From positions 1,488,001 through 1,552,000 of the forward strand of contig NZ_JAKZBV010000001.1 in the NCBI RefSeq assembly GCF_022539255.1: a DNA stretch of 64,000 bases, read 5' to 3'. The position numbers and the translations under genes were made by a program. Source of the DNA: Sinomonas terrae (lineage in GTDB: Bacteria; Actinomycetota; Actinomycetes; Actinomycetales; Micrococcaceae). The notes beneath the pieces are model-generated. The model saw only the letters and a list, made by a program, of their open reading frames with translations. It was not told the DNA's origin and made no database searches. This document shows positions 1 to 8,323 of the stretch, piece after piece (the first letter of the stretch is position 1; each line of letters starts with the position of its first letter).

Positions 1-1833
1 GTGGGCCATGCCGATTCCAACCTCGTCGAGGCCGTCTTCGGCGGCCTCCGAGAGGATCGCGTCGAGCATCGGGATGAGCGATTCGCCGCCCTCGAGCGAG
101 AATCGCTTCTGGCCGACGAATTTCGTCTGGAGGAACGTCTCGAATGCCTCTGCGGAGTTGAGCCGCGAGATGATCCGGAGCTGCTCCTCGCGGCTCGGCT
201 TCTTGTAGGGGTGCTCGATCTCGTCTTGGAACCACTTGCGCTCGGCAGGCTCCTGGAGGTGCATGTACTCCGTGCCGGTGGTGCGGCAGTAGGCGTCGCG
301 GAGCACGCCGAGGATGTCTCGGAACTTCATCTTCGGCTTGCCGCCGAATCCGCCCGTCGGCCACTCGCGGTCGAGGTCCCAGAGCGTGAGCCCATAGGTC
401 AGGACGTCGAGGTCAGGGTGCCGGCGCTGGACGTATTCGAGCGGGTTCGTGTCCGCCATGAGGTGGCCGCGGACGCGGTACGCGTGGATAAGCTGCTGGA
501 TCCGGGCCACCTTGTTGATGGTGTCCTCGGGGTTGATCTGCAGGTCGGGGCTCCAACGAACCGGCTCGTAAGGGATGCGCAGCGATTCGAAGATCTCGTC
601 GTAGAAGCCCTGCTCTCCGAGCAGGAGCTGGTGGACGATGCGGAGGAACTCGCCAGATCCGGCGCCCTGGATGACCCTGTGGTCGTAGGTCGAGGTCAGG
701 GTGATGATCTTGCCGACGGCTTGAAGCGCGAGGGTCTTCTCCGAGGCTCCCTGGAACTCGGCCGGGTACTCGAGCGCGCCGACGCCGACGATGGCAGCCT
801 GTCCCTTTGAAAGGCGCGGGACCGAGTGGACGGTGCCGATGCCGCCGGGGTTCGTGAGCGAGACCGTTGTGCCCGCGTAGTCGTCCGCCGTCAGCTTGCC
901 GAGACGGGCGCGCTTGATGAGGTCCTCGTACGTGTGCCAGAACTCCGAGAAGTTCATCGTCTCGGCTTTCTTGACGTTCGGCACGACGAGAAGGCGCGTG
1001 CCGTCGTCCTTCGGCAGGTCGATGGCGATGCCGAAGTTGACGTGCGAGTGCTGGACCGCGACGGGCTTGCCGTCCACCACGTCGTAGCTCACGTTCATCG
1101 ACGGCATGAGCTTCAGGGCACGGATCACGGCGAAGCCGATGAGGTGCGTGAAGGACACCTTGCCGCCGCGGACGCGCGTGAGGTGGTTGTTGATGACGAT
1201 GCGGTTGTCCATGAGGAGCTTCGCAGGGACGGCGCGCACGGTCGTGGCCGTGGGAACCTCGAGGCTCGTGATCATGTTCGACGCGATCGCCTTGGCAGGG
1301 CCACGGAGGGTCGTGATGACGTCTTCCTCGACGGTCTCGTCCTTGGCCTTCTTCGGCAGCTGCGCGGGGATGGGCCCGCTTGCCGAGGGCTTGGCACCAT
1401 CGCGGACGACGGCGGCAGCGCCCTTCTTCGGGGCCGCGGCCGCGGGAGCCTGCTGGGCTGAGGGAGTCGGCTGGGCCGAGGGAGCCGGCTGGGCCGGAGC
1501 CGCGGTGGGCGCGGCCTGCGGGGCTGCGGCGGACTGCGGGGGAGCAGGAGGCTGTGCCGGAGCCGTCTGCGCGGGGGCGGCAGGAGACGGCTTGGCCGGT
1601 GCGGGCGTGGTCGGCAGCTGCTTGGTGAGCGTGTCGACGGTCTGCGCCTTCGCGGATCCGTTCACGACCGGAGACCCGTTTGCCGAGGCATCGTTTGCGA
1701 ACGATTCGAACAGGGGCCACCACTTGGAGTCGACCGAGTTCTTGTTTTGCTGGTACTGCTCGTAGAGCTCGTCGACAAGCCACTCATTGCCGCCGAATTC
1801 TTCAGGCAGGCGGTGGGTTGGCAGTTCTGGCAC
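1..1833 (-). CDS. kgd: Multifunctional 2-oxoglutarate decarboxylase/dehydrogenase E2-E1 (Kgd), N-terminal part, runs off the window
   Basis: The minus-strand frame is open from a GTG at 1833 to base 1, giving 611 codons; the C-terminal thiamine-diphosphate E1 half lies outside the window. The visible part has the short E1-type N-terminus (residues ~1-40, with EEFGGNEWLVDELYEQY), an Ala/Pro/Gln-rich linker (~65-135), a dihydrolipoyl succinyltransferase-like E2 catalytic domain (~150-390) with its active-site His in YDHRVIQG (~385), and the start of the E1 domain. The E2-E1 fusion is known from actinobacteria, where it replaces separate SucA and SucB in the TCA cycle. The GTG is preceded by GGAAGAGG at suitable spacing; a nearby ATG at 1853 is out of frame. 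A TAGACT hexamer at 1993-1998 may be its promoter. Confidence 0.93.
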   Translation of the reverse strand, partial: MPELPTHRLPEEFGGNEWLVDELYEQYQQNKNSVDSKWWPLFESFANDASANGSPVVNGSAKAQTVDTLTKQLPTTPAPAKPSPAAPAQTAPAQPPAPPQSAAAPQAAPTAAPAQPAPSAQPTPSAQQAPAAAAPKKGAAAVVRDGAKPSASGPIPAQLPKKAKDETVEEDVITTLRGPAKAIASNMITSLEVPTATTVRAVPAKLLMDNRIVINNHLTRVRGGKVSFTHLIGFAVIRALKLMPSMNVSYDVVDGKPVAVQHSHVNFGIAIDLPKDDGTRLLVVPNVKKAETMNFSEFWHTYEDLIKRARLGKLTADDYAGTTVSLTNPGGIGTVHSVPRLSKGQAAIVGVGALEYPAEFQGASEKTLALQAVGKIITLTSTYDHRVIQGAGSGEFLRIVHQLLLGEQGFYDEIFESLRIPYEPVRWSPDLQINPEDTINKVARIQQLIHAYRVRGHLMADTNPLEYVQRRHPDLDVLTYGLTLWDLDREWPTGGFGGKPKMKFRDILGVLRDAYCRTTGTEYMHLQEPAERKWFQDEIEHPYKKPSREEQLRIISRLNSAEAFETFLQTKFVGQKRFSLEGGESLIPMLDAILSEAAEDGLDEVGIGMAH

Positions 1834-1992
1834 TGGAGATACGCCTCTTCCATCGATCTGTTGGGCCAGGAGGCAGGTCTTCACAGGCCAACCACCGGAC
1901 CATGGCCCGGCAGGCGGTTCGATGTCGGGACAGGAGCCGCCTGCCACCGTGAATCGGGGAGGACAGGGGCCTTCCGGTTCACACTCCCGTCT

Positions 1993-1998
1993 AGTCTA
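1993..1998 (-). promoter_or_regulatory. Candidate -10 element for kgd
   Basis: TAGACT on the minus strand lies about 160 nt upstream of the kgd GTG. A TTGCCC lies upstream with a rather long 19-nt gap, so the -35 is weak. The long leader would contrast with the leaderless genes elsewhere in the window. The remainder of 1834-2121 shows no convincing gene. Confidence 0.3.
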
Positions 1999-2127
1999 GT
2001 GAGCCAGCGGGCGAAACGGGCAATCCGTGGGCAGTGTCACATCCTCCCCGGTACGCTCCTCAACGTCGCGCTCAACACTGATCGCGCTCCACTGAGGCGG
2101 GGACGCGGCTGATAAGCTGGAATGGCC

Positions 2128-2355
2128 ATGGACGACGACCCTCCCCCAAGTATCTCGAAGAGTAGTTTTTCACAGAGCAGTTCACAGAGTAGTTCCCAAA
2201 GTAGTTCCGAGAGCAGTTCCCAGGGCAGTTCTTCCCAGAGTTCTGCACCGAGTTCCAGACAGAGATCTACACAGCGGGGAATTCGAACAATTTCTACGGA
2301 TTGTCGAAATTTCGAATTTCACTTCTCGGCATTCTCCCAGGTGGTCGGTGCCTGA
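2128..2355 (+). CDS. Hypothetical serine/glutamine-rich small protein of about 75 residues
   Basis: I do not recognise this protein. The frame starts at ATG 2128 (another ATG at 2122) and its TGA (2353-2355) directly abuts the ATG of the CNNM gene at 2356, which would allow translational coupling. Residues ~8-45 are almost entirely Ser and Gln, encoded by imperfect 12-nt units of the AGTAGTTCCCAG type. Codon choice (AGT, TCT, AGA, ACA, ATT) is unlike the GC-ending codons of every neighbour. A TAAGCT hexamer at 2113-2118 precedes the start by 9 nt. It may equally be a noncoding leader of the downstream operon; there is no clear Shine-Dalgarno sequence. Confidence 0.3.
   Translation: MDDDPPPSISKSSFSQSSSQSSSQSSSESSSQGSSSQSSAPSSRQRSTQRGIRTISTDCRNFEFHFSAFSQVVGA
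2158..2262 (+). repeat. Imperfect 12-nt tandem repeats (AGTAGTTCCCAG-like)
   Basis: Successive units such as AGTAGTTCCCAA, AGTAGTTCCGAG and AGCAGTTCCCAG follow one another in frame. The tract lies in the leader of the CNNM operon and is noticeably poorer in GC than its surroundings. Confidence 0.7.
2281..2317 (+). other. AT-rich inverted repeat just upstream of the CNNM genes
   Basis: ATTCGAA (2281-2287) plus ATTTC (2290-2294) pair with GAAATTTCGAAT (2306-2317), with a 2-nt bulge and an 11-nt loop. It ends 38 nt before the CNNM start codon and could act as an operator or an RNA hairpin. Confidence 0.4.
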
Positions 2356-3678
2356 ATGGAGTGGCTTCTCCTCGCCGCGGGTATCGTCCTCGTCCTCGGC
2401 ACCGGGTTCTTCGTCTGCGTCGAGTTCTCACTCGTTGCGCTTGACCACTCGACGGTCCAACGCAGCATCGACCGAGGAGAGCCGGGGGCCAAGGCTCTCA
2501 TGCAGTGCATCACGAGCCTTTCGACCCAGCTCTCGAGCTGCCAGCTCGGCATCACGCTCACGACCCTCCTCACCGGTTTCGTCATGGAGCCCTCGGTGGG
2601 CAAACTGCTCGAAGCGCCGCTCGCGGGTCTCGGGGTCCCCGCTGCGAATGCGGTCTCGCTCGTCATTGCGATGATCATCGCGACGCTCGGCTCGATGCTC
2701 CTCGGAGAGCTCGTTCCGAAGAACCTCGCTATCGCTCGCGCACTGGGCGTCGGACGCGCCGTCGCCCGGCCGCAGCTCATCTTCACCGCGGTGTTCAAGC
2801 CCGCCATCATCGTGCTCAATGGCTTTGCCAACAAGGTGCTCCACGCAATGGGCATCGAGGCCCAGGAGGAGATCTCGGGGGCCCGCTCGCCAGCAGAGCT
2901 CGCCTCCCTCGTGCGGCGTTCTGCTGAGCTCGGCACCCTCGACGAAGGGACGGCCCGCTTCGTTTCGCGCACCTTGAGCTTCTCCGAGCGCACCGCTGCC
3001 GACGTCATGACTCCTCGAATGCGCGTCACAACCGTCGACGCCACGGATTCGGTGGAGGACGTCATCGACGCCGCCCGCGCCACCGGACACTCTCGTTTCC
3101 CGGTCATCGGCGACTCGCCGGACGACGTGCGCGGGCTCGTACATGTTAAGAAGGCCGTCGCCGTGCCAGCCGAGCGCCGGGCGTCGCTCGAGGCGGGCGC
3201 GATCATGACCGACGTCCTCCGCGTGCCAGAGACGATCCACCTCGACGCTCTCATCTCCCAGCTTCGCGCTGGCAACCTGCAGCTCGCCGTCGTCCTGGAC
3301 GAGTACGGGGGCACTGCCGGCGTCGTCACTCTCGAGGATTTGGTCGAAGAGATCGTGGGCGAGGTCTCCGACGAGCACGACCGCCTTGCGCCGGGCGTGC
3401 TCCAAAGTGCTGCCGGCGATTGGTTCTTCCCAGGGCTCATGCGTCCGGACGAAGTGTCCGAGCAGGTTCCGGGGCTGGTCGTCGACGACGACCCGGCCTA
3501 CGAGACCGTGGGCGGCTTCGTCATGCGCTCGCTCGGCCGCGTGCCCGTCCAGGGCGACCGCCTCGACGTCGACGGCGGGGCACTCGAGGTGACTCGCATG
3601 GACGGACGCCGCGTCGACAGGCTCCGGTTCGTTCCGGCGCCGAAGGTTTCTGCGGGGGCCGAAGGGGCTGAGGCGTGA
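2356..3678 (+). CDS. CNNM/CorC (HlyC/TlyC-like) membrane protein with DUF21, CBS pair and C-terminal domain
   Basis: This 440-residue protein has the full CNNM architecture: a DUF21 transmembrane domain (~1-180, with SCQLGITLTTLLTGF and the GELVPKNLAIA motif), two CBS domains (~215-335, including the conserved VVLDEYGGTAGVVTLEDL) and a CorC_HlyC C-terminal domain (~350-430). The family is often called hemolysin-like, but characterised members transport or regulate Mg2+/Co2+ or other divalent cations in the cytoplasmic membrane. The ATG directly follows the stop of the serine-rich ORF. The next gene overlaps by one base (TGATG), so the two CNNM proteins are probably co-translated and may heterodimerise. 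Confidence 0.92.
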   Translation: MEWLLLAAGIVLVLGTGFFVCVEFSLVALDHSTVQRSIDRGEPGAKALMQCITSLSTQLSSCQLGITLTTLLTGFVMEPSVGKLLEAPLAGLGVPAANAVSLVIAMIIATLGSMLLGELVPKNLAIARALGVGRAVARPQLIFTAVFKPAIIVLNGFANKVLHAMGIEAQEEISGARSPAELASLVRRSAELGTLDEGTARFVSRTLSFSERTAADVMTPRMRVTTVDATDSVEDVIDAARATGHSRFPVIGDSPDDVRGLVHVKKAVAVPAERRASLEAGAIMTDVLRVPETIHLDALISQLRAGNLQLAVVLDEYGGTAGVVTLEDLVEEIVGEVSDEHDRLAPGVLQSAAGDWFFPGLMRPDEVSEQVPGLVVDDDPAYETVGGFVMRSLGRVPVQGDRLDVDGGALEVTRMDGRRVDRLRFVPAPKVSAGAEGAEA

Positions 3679-4748
3679 TGGGCGACTGGGGAGGGATCGT
3701 CTGGCTTGTCGTGCTCCTGCTGGGCAACGCGTTCTTCGTGTCGGCAGAGTTCGCGATCATGTCGACGCGCCGCAGCCAGATCGAACCGATCGCCGAGGCT
3801 GGTTCCAAGCGCGCGGCGACGACGCTCCGGGCAATGGAACACGTCTCGCTCATGCTCGCGTGCGCCCAGCTCGGCATCACCGTGTGCTCGCTGCTCCTCC
3901 TTCAAGTCGCAGAGCCTGCGATCCACGACTTGGTGGGGGTGCCTCTTTCAGCGCTCAGCATTCCGACGGAAGCCGCGGAGACCGCGGCCTTCATTGTCGC
4001 GCTCGCGCTCGTGACGATCCTTCACGTGACTTTCGGCGAGATGGTGCCAAAGAACATCTCGGTCTCCATCGCAGACCGCGCGGCCATCGTGCTCGCGCCG
4101 ATCCTCGTCGGAATCTCGCGGCTCGTCAGGCCCGTCATCGTCGCGCTCAACTGGTCCGCGAACGGGGTGCTGCGACTCATGGGCGTGCAGCCCAAGGACG
4201 AGGTGGCGTCGTCGTTCACCCTTGAGGAGGTCCAGTCGATCGTCGAGGTCTCGACCAAGTCCGGCCTCGTGGACGACGAGTCCGGTCTGCTCTCGGGCGC
4301 ACTCGAGTTCTCGGACCAGACGGTCGCCTCGATCATGGTGCCGCTCGAGCAGATCGTGACGCTTCCGACGTCGGTCAGCCCCTCGGGCTTCGAGAAGGCG
4401 GTCGCGAAGACGGGCTTCTCGCGCTTCCCCATGGTCGACGACGAGGGGGAGCTGGCGGGCTACCTTCACGTCAAGGACGTCCTCGCCATCCCAGACGCCG
4501 CGCGCGAGCGCCCGATCGGTGAGGCCCGCGTTCGCTCCTTGGCCAATCTGGGCTTGGACACGAACATCGAGGATGCGCTCACCGCGATGCAGAAGACGGG
4601 ACTCCACGTGGCCCGCGTAATCGGCCCGGAGGGAGGCACGCGAGGCGTGCTCTTCCTCGAGGACGTCATCGAGCAGTTGGTGGGCGAGATTCGGGACGCG
4701 ACCCAGGCTGGACGGTCCCGTCGGTTCGAGGGGGAGCGGCGGCACTGA
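3678..4748 (+). CDS. Second CNNM-family membrane protein (DUF21 plus CBS pair, no CorC_HlyC domain)
   Basis: This 356-residue paralogue overlaps the preceding stop codon at ATG 3678; a GTG at 3675 is an alternative start. It shows the DUF21 membrane domain (~1-180, with LACAQLGITVCSLLL and FGEMVPKNISVSIA) and a CBS pair (~205-335, with RGVLFLEDVIEQLVGEI). It ends after a short basic tail, so the C-terminal CorC_HlyC domain of its neighbour is absent. Paired long and short CNNM genes are common in actinobacteria. Cation transport or its regulation is inferred from family membership only. Confidence 0.9.
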   Translation: MGDWGGIVWLVVLLLGNAFFVSAEFAIMSTRRSQIEPIAEAGSKRAATTLRAMEHVSLMLACAQLGITVCSLLLLQVAEPAIHDLVGVPLSALSIPTEAAETAAFIVALALVTILHVTFGEMVPKNISVSIADRAAIVLAPILVGISRLVRPVIVALNWSANGVLRLMGVQPKDEVASSFTLEEVQSIVEVSTKSGLVDDESGLLSGALEFSDQTVASIMVPLEQIVTLPTSVSPSGFEKAVAKTGFSRFPMVDDEGELAGYLHVKDVLAIPDAARERPIGEARVRSLANLGLDTNIEDALTAMQKTGLHVARVIGPEGGTRGVLFLEDVIEQLVGEIRDATQAGRSRRFEGERRH

Positions 4749-4763
4749 AGCCGGAGTGCTAAA

Positions 4764-4778
4764 TGGGAATTGTTCCCA
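4764..4778 (+). promoter_or_regulatory. Candidate Zur operator upstream of znuA
   Basis: TGGGAATTGTTCCCA is a perfect 6-3-6 palindrome in the 117-nt gap before znuA. By my comparison it agrees at 9 of the 14 defined positions with the actinobacterial Zur-box type (TGAAAATnATTTTCA), including the TG...CA ends and the AAT..TT core. A second inverted pair, TGCGA (4802-4806) and TCGCA (4812-4816), lies closer to the gene. Binding by the zur product at 7736-8212 is inference. Confidence 0.5.
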
Positions 4779-4865
4779 AGAGCCGCTACAGTGGTTCTTG
4801 TTGCGATGAGTTCGCATTAGCGCTCTCGCTACCCAGTAGCCGCTCGACTTGAACCGAGGAATCCC

Positions 4866-5858
4866 GTGCGTCTTTCGTTTCGCCGCGTTGCCCAGCGGCC
4901 TCCTTCGCCGACCGTCGCTGCGCGCCGGGTGCTCACGGCATCGCTCGCGGTCGCAGGCACCCTTGCGCTCGCGGCCTGCAGTTCACAGGCAGGCAGTGGC
5001 TCCGGGAGCTCACAGTCGGGCACGGGCCAGATCAACGTCGTCGCGTCGACCAACGTCTACGGCGACATCGCCAAGTCGATCGGCGGCGACAAAGTGAACG
5101 TCACGTCGATCATCTCGAAGGCCAGTCAGGATCCGCACTCGTACGAGGCGACGACTCAAGATCGTCTCGCGGTCTCCAAAGCAAAGCTCGCCATTGTCAA
5201 CGGCGGCGGCTACGACGACTTCATGACAAGGCTCACTGGTGACGCAAAGCTCACGGGTGACTCCGTCCTCAACGCCGTCGACGCGTCCGGGCTCCGGACG
5301 GGCGCAGACGCGTCGGCAGGTGCTGAGTTCAACGAGCACATCTGGTACAGCCAAGACGCCATGCAGAAGGTGGCTCAGGCGATCGCAGACCGGTTGGGGA
5401 AGCTCGATCCTGCTGACGCCCCGACCTTCACCCAACGCGCCGCGCAGTGGGACAGCAAGCTGGGAGGAATCACATCGAAGCTGGCGGCCATCAAGGCGGC
5501 GCACTCCGGGGAGGGCGTGGCGGTGACTGAGCCCGTTCCGCTGTACATGCTCGAGGCAGCGGGCCTCGAGAACAAGACTCCAGAGTCGTTCAGCTCGGCG
5601 GTCGAGGCTGGCAACGACGTTCCGCCCGCCGCGCTCAAAGAGATGCAGGACCTGCTGTCGAGCCACGGGGTCGCGCTGCTCGCCTTCAACCCTCAGACAG
5701 AGAGCCCGCAGACGGAGGCCCTCAAGAAGTTCTCCCAGGACGCGAAGGTCCCGGTCGCGGACTTCCTCGAGACGATGCCGGAGGGAAGCGACTACATCAC
5801 CTGGATGGCCCAGAACGCGGACGAAATCGCAACAGCGCTCGGGGCCGCCCGCTCGTGA
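4866..5858 (+). CDS. znuA: Zinc (metal) ABC transporter substrate-binding lipoprotein
   Basis: The 330-residue protein begins at GTG 4866 behind a GAGGAA Shine-Dalgarno. It has a lipoprotein signal peptide ending in LALAAC (Cys at residue 38), so it is anchored outside the membrane. The mature part is a cluster A-I/TroA-like metal-binding protein, with PHSYE and the NEHIWYS region supplying expected His ligands and a C-terminal DFLETMPEG. The acidic/His-rich loop of some ZnuA proteins is not obvious. Zinc specificity (rather than manganese) is inferred from the adjacent Zur-type regulator and the operator-like palindrome upstream. It is followed by the ATPase and permease in one strand-consistent cluster. 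Confidence 0.9.
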   Translation: MRLSFRRVAQRPPSPTVAARRVLTASLAVAGTLALAACSSQAGSGSGSSQSGTGQINVVASTNVYGDIAKSIGGDKVNVTSIISKASQDPHSYEATTQDRLAVSKAKLAIVNGGGYDDFMTRLTGDAKLTGDSVLNAVDASGLRTGADASAGAEFNEHIWYSQDAMQKVAQAIADRLGKLDPADAPTFTQRAAQWDSKLGGITSKLAAIKAAHSGEGVAVTEPVPLYMLEAAGLENKTPESFSSAVEAGNDVPPAALKEMQDLLSSHGVALLAFNPQTESPQTEALKKFSQDAKVPVADFLETMPEGSDYITWMAQNADEIATALGAARS

Positions 5859-5869
5859 AAGGGCTGGCC

Positions 5870-5875
5870 TAGACT
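5870..5875 (+). promoter_or_regulatory. -10 element for leaderless znuC
   Basis: TAGACT is followed after 8 nt by GTG 5884. The distance suits transcription starting at or next to the GTG, which favours that start over the in-frame TTG at 5875 that overlaps the hexamer. Confidence 0.45.
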
Positions 5876-5883
5876 TGACAATC

Positions 5884-6783
5884 GTGACGAACGACGGCGG
5901 TCAGGCTGGCCCACGCGCGACCGTACCCGGGGAGCGTGAAGAGGCGGCCGCCGTCGTGCTCCGTGGAGCCTCTCTCGCGTTCGGGACGCGCACACTGTGG
6001 AGCGGACTTGACCTCGACATCAAGCCCGGCGAGTTTTTCGCCGTCCTCGGCCCGAACGGCAGCGGCAAGACGAGCTTCCTCAAGGTGCTCCTCGGGCTGC
6101 TCCCGCTCACGTCCGGCAGCGCGAATGTGGCCGGGCATGCTGCTGGCACGAGGGGCCGAGACGTCGGCTACGTCCCTCAGCAGAAGGGGTTCCCCACTGA
6201 TGTGCCCCTGCGCGCACGGGACCTCGTGGCTCTCGGAGTCGATGGCCATCAGTGGGGCATCCGAGTGCGGCGCCGGAAGGTCGAGTCGGCTGTGGACGAA
6301 TTGCTAGGACGGGTGGGCGCGAGCTCCTACGCCAAAGTCCCTGTCGGACAGCTTTCAGGCGGTGAACTGCAGAGGCTTCGCGTTGCCCAGGCGATTGCAG
6401 GGAGCCCCAGAGTGCTCCTGTGCGACGAGCCACTCCTCGCACTTGACCTCAACCACCAGCAGGGCGTGAGTGCCCTCATCGATCGGCAGCGGGCCGAGAC
6501 CGGCGCTGCGGTCGTCTTCGTGACGCATGAGATCAATCCGATCCTCGACTACGTCGACCGCGTCCTCTATCTCGCCGAGGGCCAGTTTCGCGTCGGTTCG
6601 CCGGAGGAGGTCATGCGGACCGAGATCCTCTCGGAGCTCTATGGAAGCCGAGTCGAGGTTTCACGCATTCACGGGCGGATCGTCGTCGTCGGCCTCCCGG
6701 ACGCGACGACCCATCTCCACCACGGACACGCGCTTCCGTCCGAGGATGAGTCGGCCGAGGAGAAGGAGGGGGCCGAGAGATGA
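5884..6783 (+). CDS. znuC: Zinc ABC transporter ATP-binding protein
   Basis: A 299-residue ABC ATPase. The visible motifs are Walker A GPNGSGKTS, signature LSGGELQR, Walker B VLLCDEPLLALD and the switch His in VTHE. The C-terminus carries a small His cluster (HLHHGH), as seen in some zinc-handling proteins. It pairs with the ZnuB permease, whose ATG overlaps its stop by 4 nt, and with ZnuA upstream to import zinc. GTG 5884 is chosen because of the TAGACT hexamer 8 nt upstream; TTG 5875 would add three residues. The possible internal promoter means znuCB could be expressed apart from znuA. Confidence 0.9.
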   Translation: MTNDGGQAGPRATVPGEREEAAAVVLRGASLAFGTRTLWSGLDLDIKPGEFFAVLGPNGSGKTSFLKVLLGLLPLTSGSANVAGHAAGTRGRDVGYVPQQKGFPTDVPLRARDLVALGVDGHQWGIRVRRRKVESAVDELLGRVGASSYAKVPVGQLSGGELQRLRVAQAIAGSPRVLLCDEPLLALDLNHQQGVSALIDRQRAETGAAVVFVTHEINPILDYVDRVLYLAEGQFRVGSPEEVMRTEILSELYGSRVEVSRIHGRIVVVGLPDATTHLHHGHALPSEDESAEEKEGAER

Positions 6784-7691
6784 GCCTCTCAGACATCTGG
6801 AACTCGATCTTCTCGTTCGACAACTATGGTCAGCTCCTTCAACTCGTCCAGGACTCGGTGTGGGCTGGGGCCATCCTCGGCCTGCTCGGCGGACTCGTTG
6901 GGACCTTCGTCGTGCGGCGCGACCTCGCGTTCGCCGTCCACGGCGTCTCGGAGCTCTCATTCGCCGGGGCCTCGTTCGCCCTGCTCGCGGGCACCGACGT
7001 CGTAGCAGGCTCGCTCGTGGGCTCGGTGCTCGCGGCACTCACCATCGGATTCATGGGGGGCCGTGCGCGGGCGAAGAACTCGATCATCGGCGTTCTGATG
7101 CCATTCGGCCTCGGCCTCGGAATCCTCTTCCTCTCCCTCTATCAGGGGCGCTCTGCCAATAAGTTCGGGCTCCTGACAGGTCAGATCGTCGCCGTGGACA
7201 CCGTCCAGCTCCAAGTGCTGGCGATCGCTGCGATGGTCGTGATCGTCGTGCTCCTGCTCGTGTGGCGGCCCCTCTCGTTCTCGAGCGTCGATCCCGAGAT
7301 GGCGCGCGCGCGGGGGGTCCCGGTGCGGTTCCTCGGGATCCTGTTCATGTTCCTGCTGGGGGTCAGCGTTGCGCTCTCAATCCAGGTGGTCGGCGCACTT
7401 CTGGTTCTCGCCCTGCTCATCACACCTGCGGCCGCCGCGCAGAAGGCGACCTCGTCCCCAGCCCTCGCGGTGTTCCTGAGCGTCGCGTTCGCCGAGATCG
7501 CCACTGTCGGCGGCATTCTCCTCTCGCTGGGCGGCCGCATCCCCATCAGCCCCTACATCACAACGCTCTCGTTCCTCATCTATCTTGTGTGCGCGGGACT
7601 CGGCCTCTTGAGAGTCAGACGGGGAAACTCCGGAAGGATGGTCGAGGCGGAACGGCGCGAGCATGCGCCCGTGGCAAAATCCGGGGTGTGA
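6780..7691 (+). CDS. znuB: Zinc ABC transporter permease (ABC-3 family)
   Basis: A 303-residue integral membrane protein with about eight hydrophobic segments. It shows ABC-3 family landmarks: RRDLAFAVHGVSELSFAG in the first third, and a conserved run of small residues (LLITPAAAAQ) in the second half. Its ATG overlaps the znuC stop (ATGA). It forms the membrane channel of the zinc importer. The gene runs tail-to-tail into zur with only 44 nt between stops. Confidence 0.92.
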   Translation: MSLSDIWNSIFSFDNYGQLLQLVQDSVWAGAILGLLGGLVGTFVVRRDLAFAVHGVSELSFAGASFALLAGTDVVAGSLVGSVLAALTIGFMGGRARAKNSIIGVLMPFGLGLGILFLSLYQGRSANKFGLLTGQIVAVDTVQLQVLAIAAMVVIVVLLLVWRPLSFSSVDPEMARARGVPVRFLGILFMFLLGVSVALSIQVVGALLVLALLITPAAAAQKATSSPALAVFLSVAFAEIATVGGILLSLGGRIPISPYITTLSFLIYLVCAGLGLLRVRRGNSGRMVEAERREHAPVAKSGV

Positions 7692-7735
7692 AGGCAGGCA
7701 GGGCCCGAGGAGCGCCTAGAAGCGCACTTCCGTCC

Positions 7736-8212
7736 TCAGGCGTCGGCTGCGTCTGCCGTTTCGGCCAGTTCGGCAGCCACGGCGGCAGAGCACTCCGGGC
7801 AGAGTCCGAAGATCTCGACTGTGTGTTCGACAGCCGTGTAGCCGTTCTCTGCTGCGATGCGGCTCGCCCAGGCCTCGACTGCCGGCGCCTCGATCTCGAC
7901 TGCCTTTCCGCAGCGGCGGCACACCAGGTGATGGTGATGGCCGTGGGCCTCGCAACGACGGTAGCGGGCTTCGCCGTCGTCTGCTCGGAGGACATCGAGC
8001 AGCCCGTCCTCAGCCATCGACTGGACGATTCGGTAGGTCGTGGCGAGCGAGATCGAAGCGCCTCGATCCTGCAGGATGCGGTGCAGCTCCTGGGTGGAGA
8101 CGAAGTCTGCGAGCTCGTCGAGGGCACTGCTCACAGCGACCTTCTGCTTCGTGACGCGCTGCTCGCGCCCGCCTGCCGCGCGGGCCCGGCCCGACGCCGT
8201 CGTCTCGGCCAC
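7736..8212 (-). CDS. zur: Fur-family regulator, probably the zinc-responsive Zur
   Basis: 158 residues from GTG 8212, which has AGAGAGGG upstream. The N-terminal winged helix (~15-85) includes STQELHRILQDRG and the recognition helix region SLATTYRIVQSMAEDGL. The C-terminal dimerisation half has a His-rich metal site (EAHGHHHHLVC) and two structural CxxC pairs (VCRRC and LCPEC). The convergent znu operon makes zinc the likely co-repressor; zinc-loaded Zur would repress znuA. A perfect GGGAATTCCC palindrome at 8235-8244, close upstream of its start, may be an autoregulatory site. Confidence 0.9.
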   Translation of the reverse strand: MAETTASGRARAAGGREQRVTKQKVAVSSALDELADFVSTQELHRILQDRGASISLATTYRIVQSMAEDGLLDVLRADDGEARYRRCEAHGHHHHLVCRRCGKAVEIEAPAVEAWASRIAAENGYTAVEHTVEIFGLCPECSAAVAAELAETADAADA

Positions 8213-8234
8213 AGCACCCTCTCTTCCGCGGGAG

Positions 8235-8244
8235 GGGAATTCCC
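8235..8244. promoter_or_regulatory. Palindrome in the divergent zur / MBL-hydrolase promoter region
   Basis: GGGAATTCCC is a perfect 10-nt palindrome 23 nt upstream of the zur start. It shares the GGGAATT...TCCC arms with the palindrome before znuA, but with no spacer, so register differs. It may be an operator; chance occurrence cannot be excluded. Confidence 0.3.
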
Positions 8245-8311
8245 GCCCGATTAGTCCTGGGGTGGCAAACGTGCCTCGCCCCCACAGGTATTCCAGCCTA
8301 GCAAGCCTGCC

Positions 8312-8317
8312 TAGACT
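8312..8317 (+). promoter_or_regulatory. -10 element for a leaderless gene
   Basis: TAGACT is followed by exactly 6 nt and ATG 8324, with no Shine-Dalgarno between them. Confidence 0.55.
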
Positions 8318-8323
8318 GGCCGG

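Noticed and set aside
413..1783. A 456-codon open frame on the minus strand
   Set aside because: It is an Arg/Pro-rich shadow of kgd in another frame; the kgd frame alone shows recognisable E2/E1 motifs.
2113..2355. Possible Mg2+ riboswitch before the CNNM genes
   Set aside because: Only one AT-rich hairpin and repeats are visible; I could not recognise a conserved riboswitch core.
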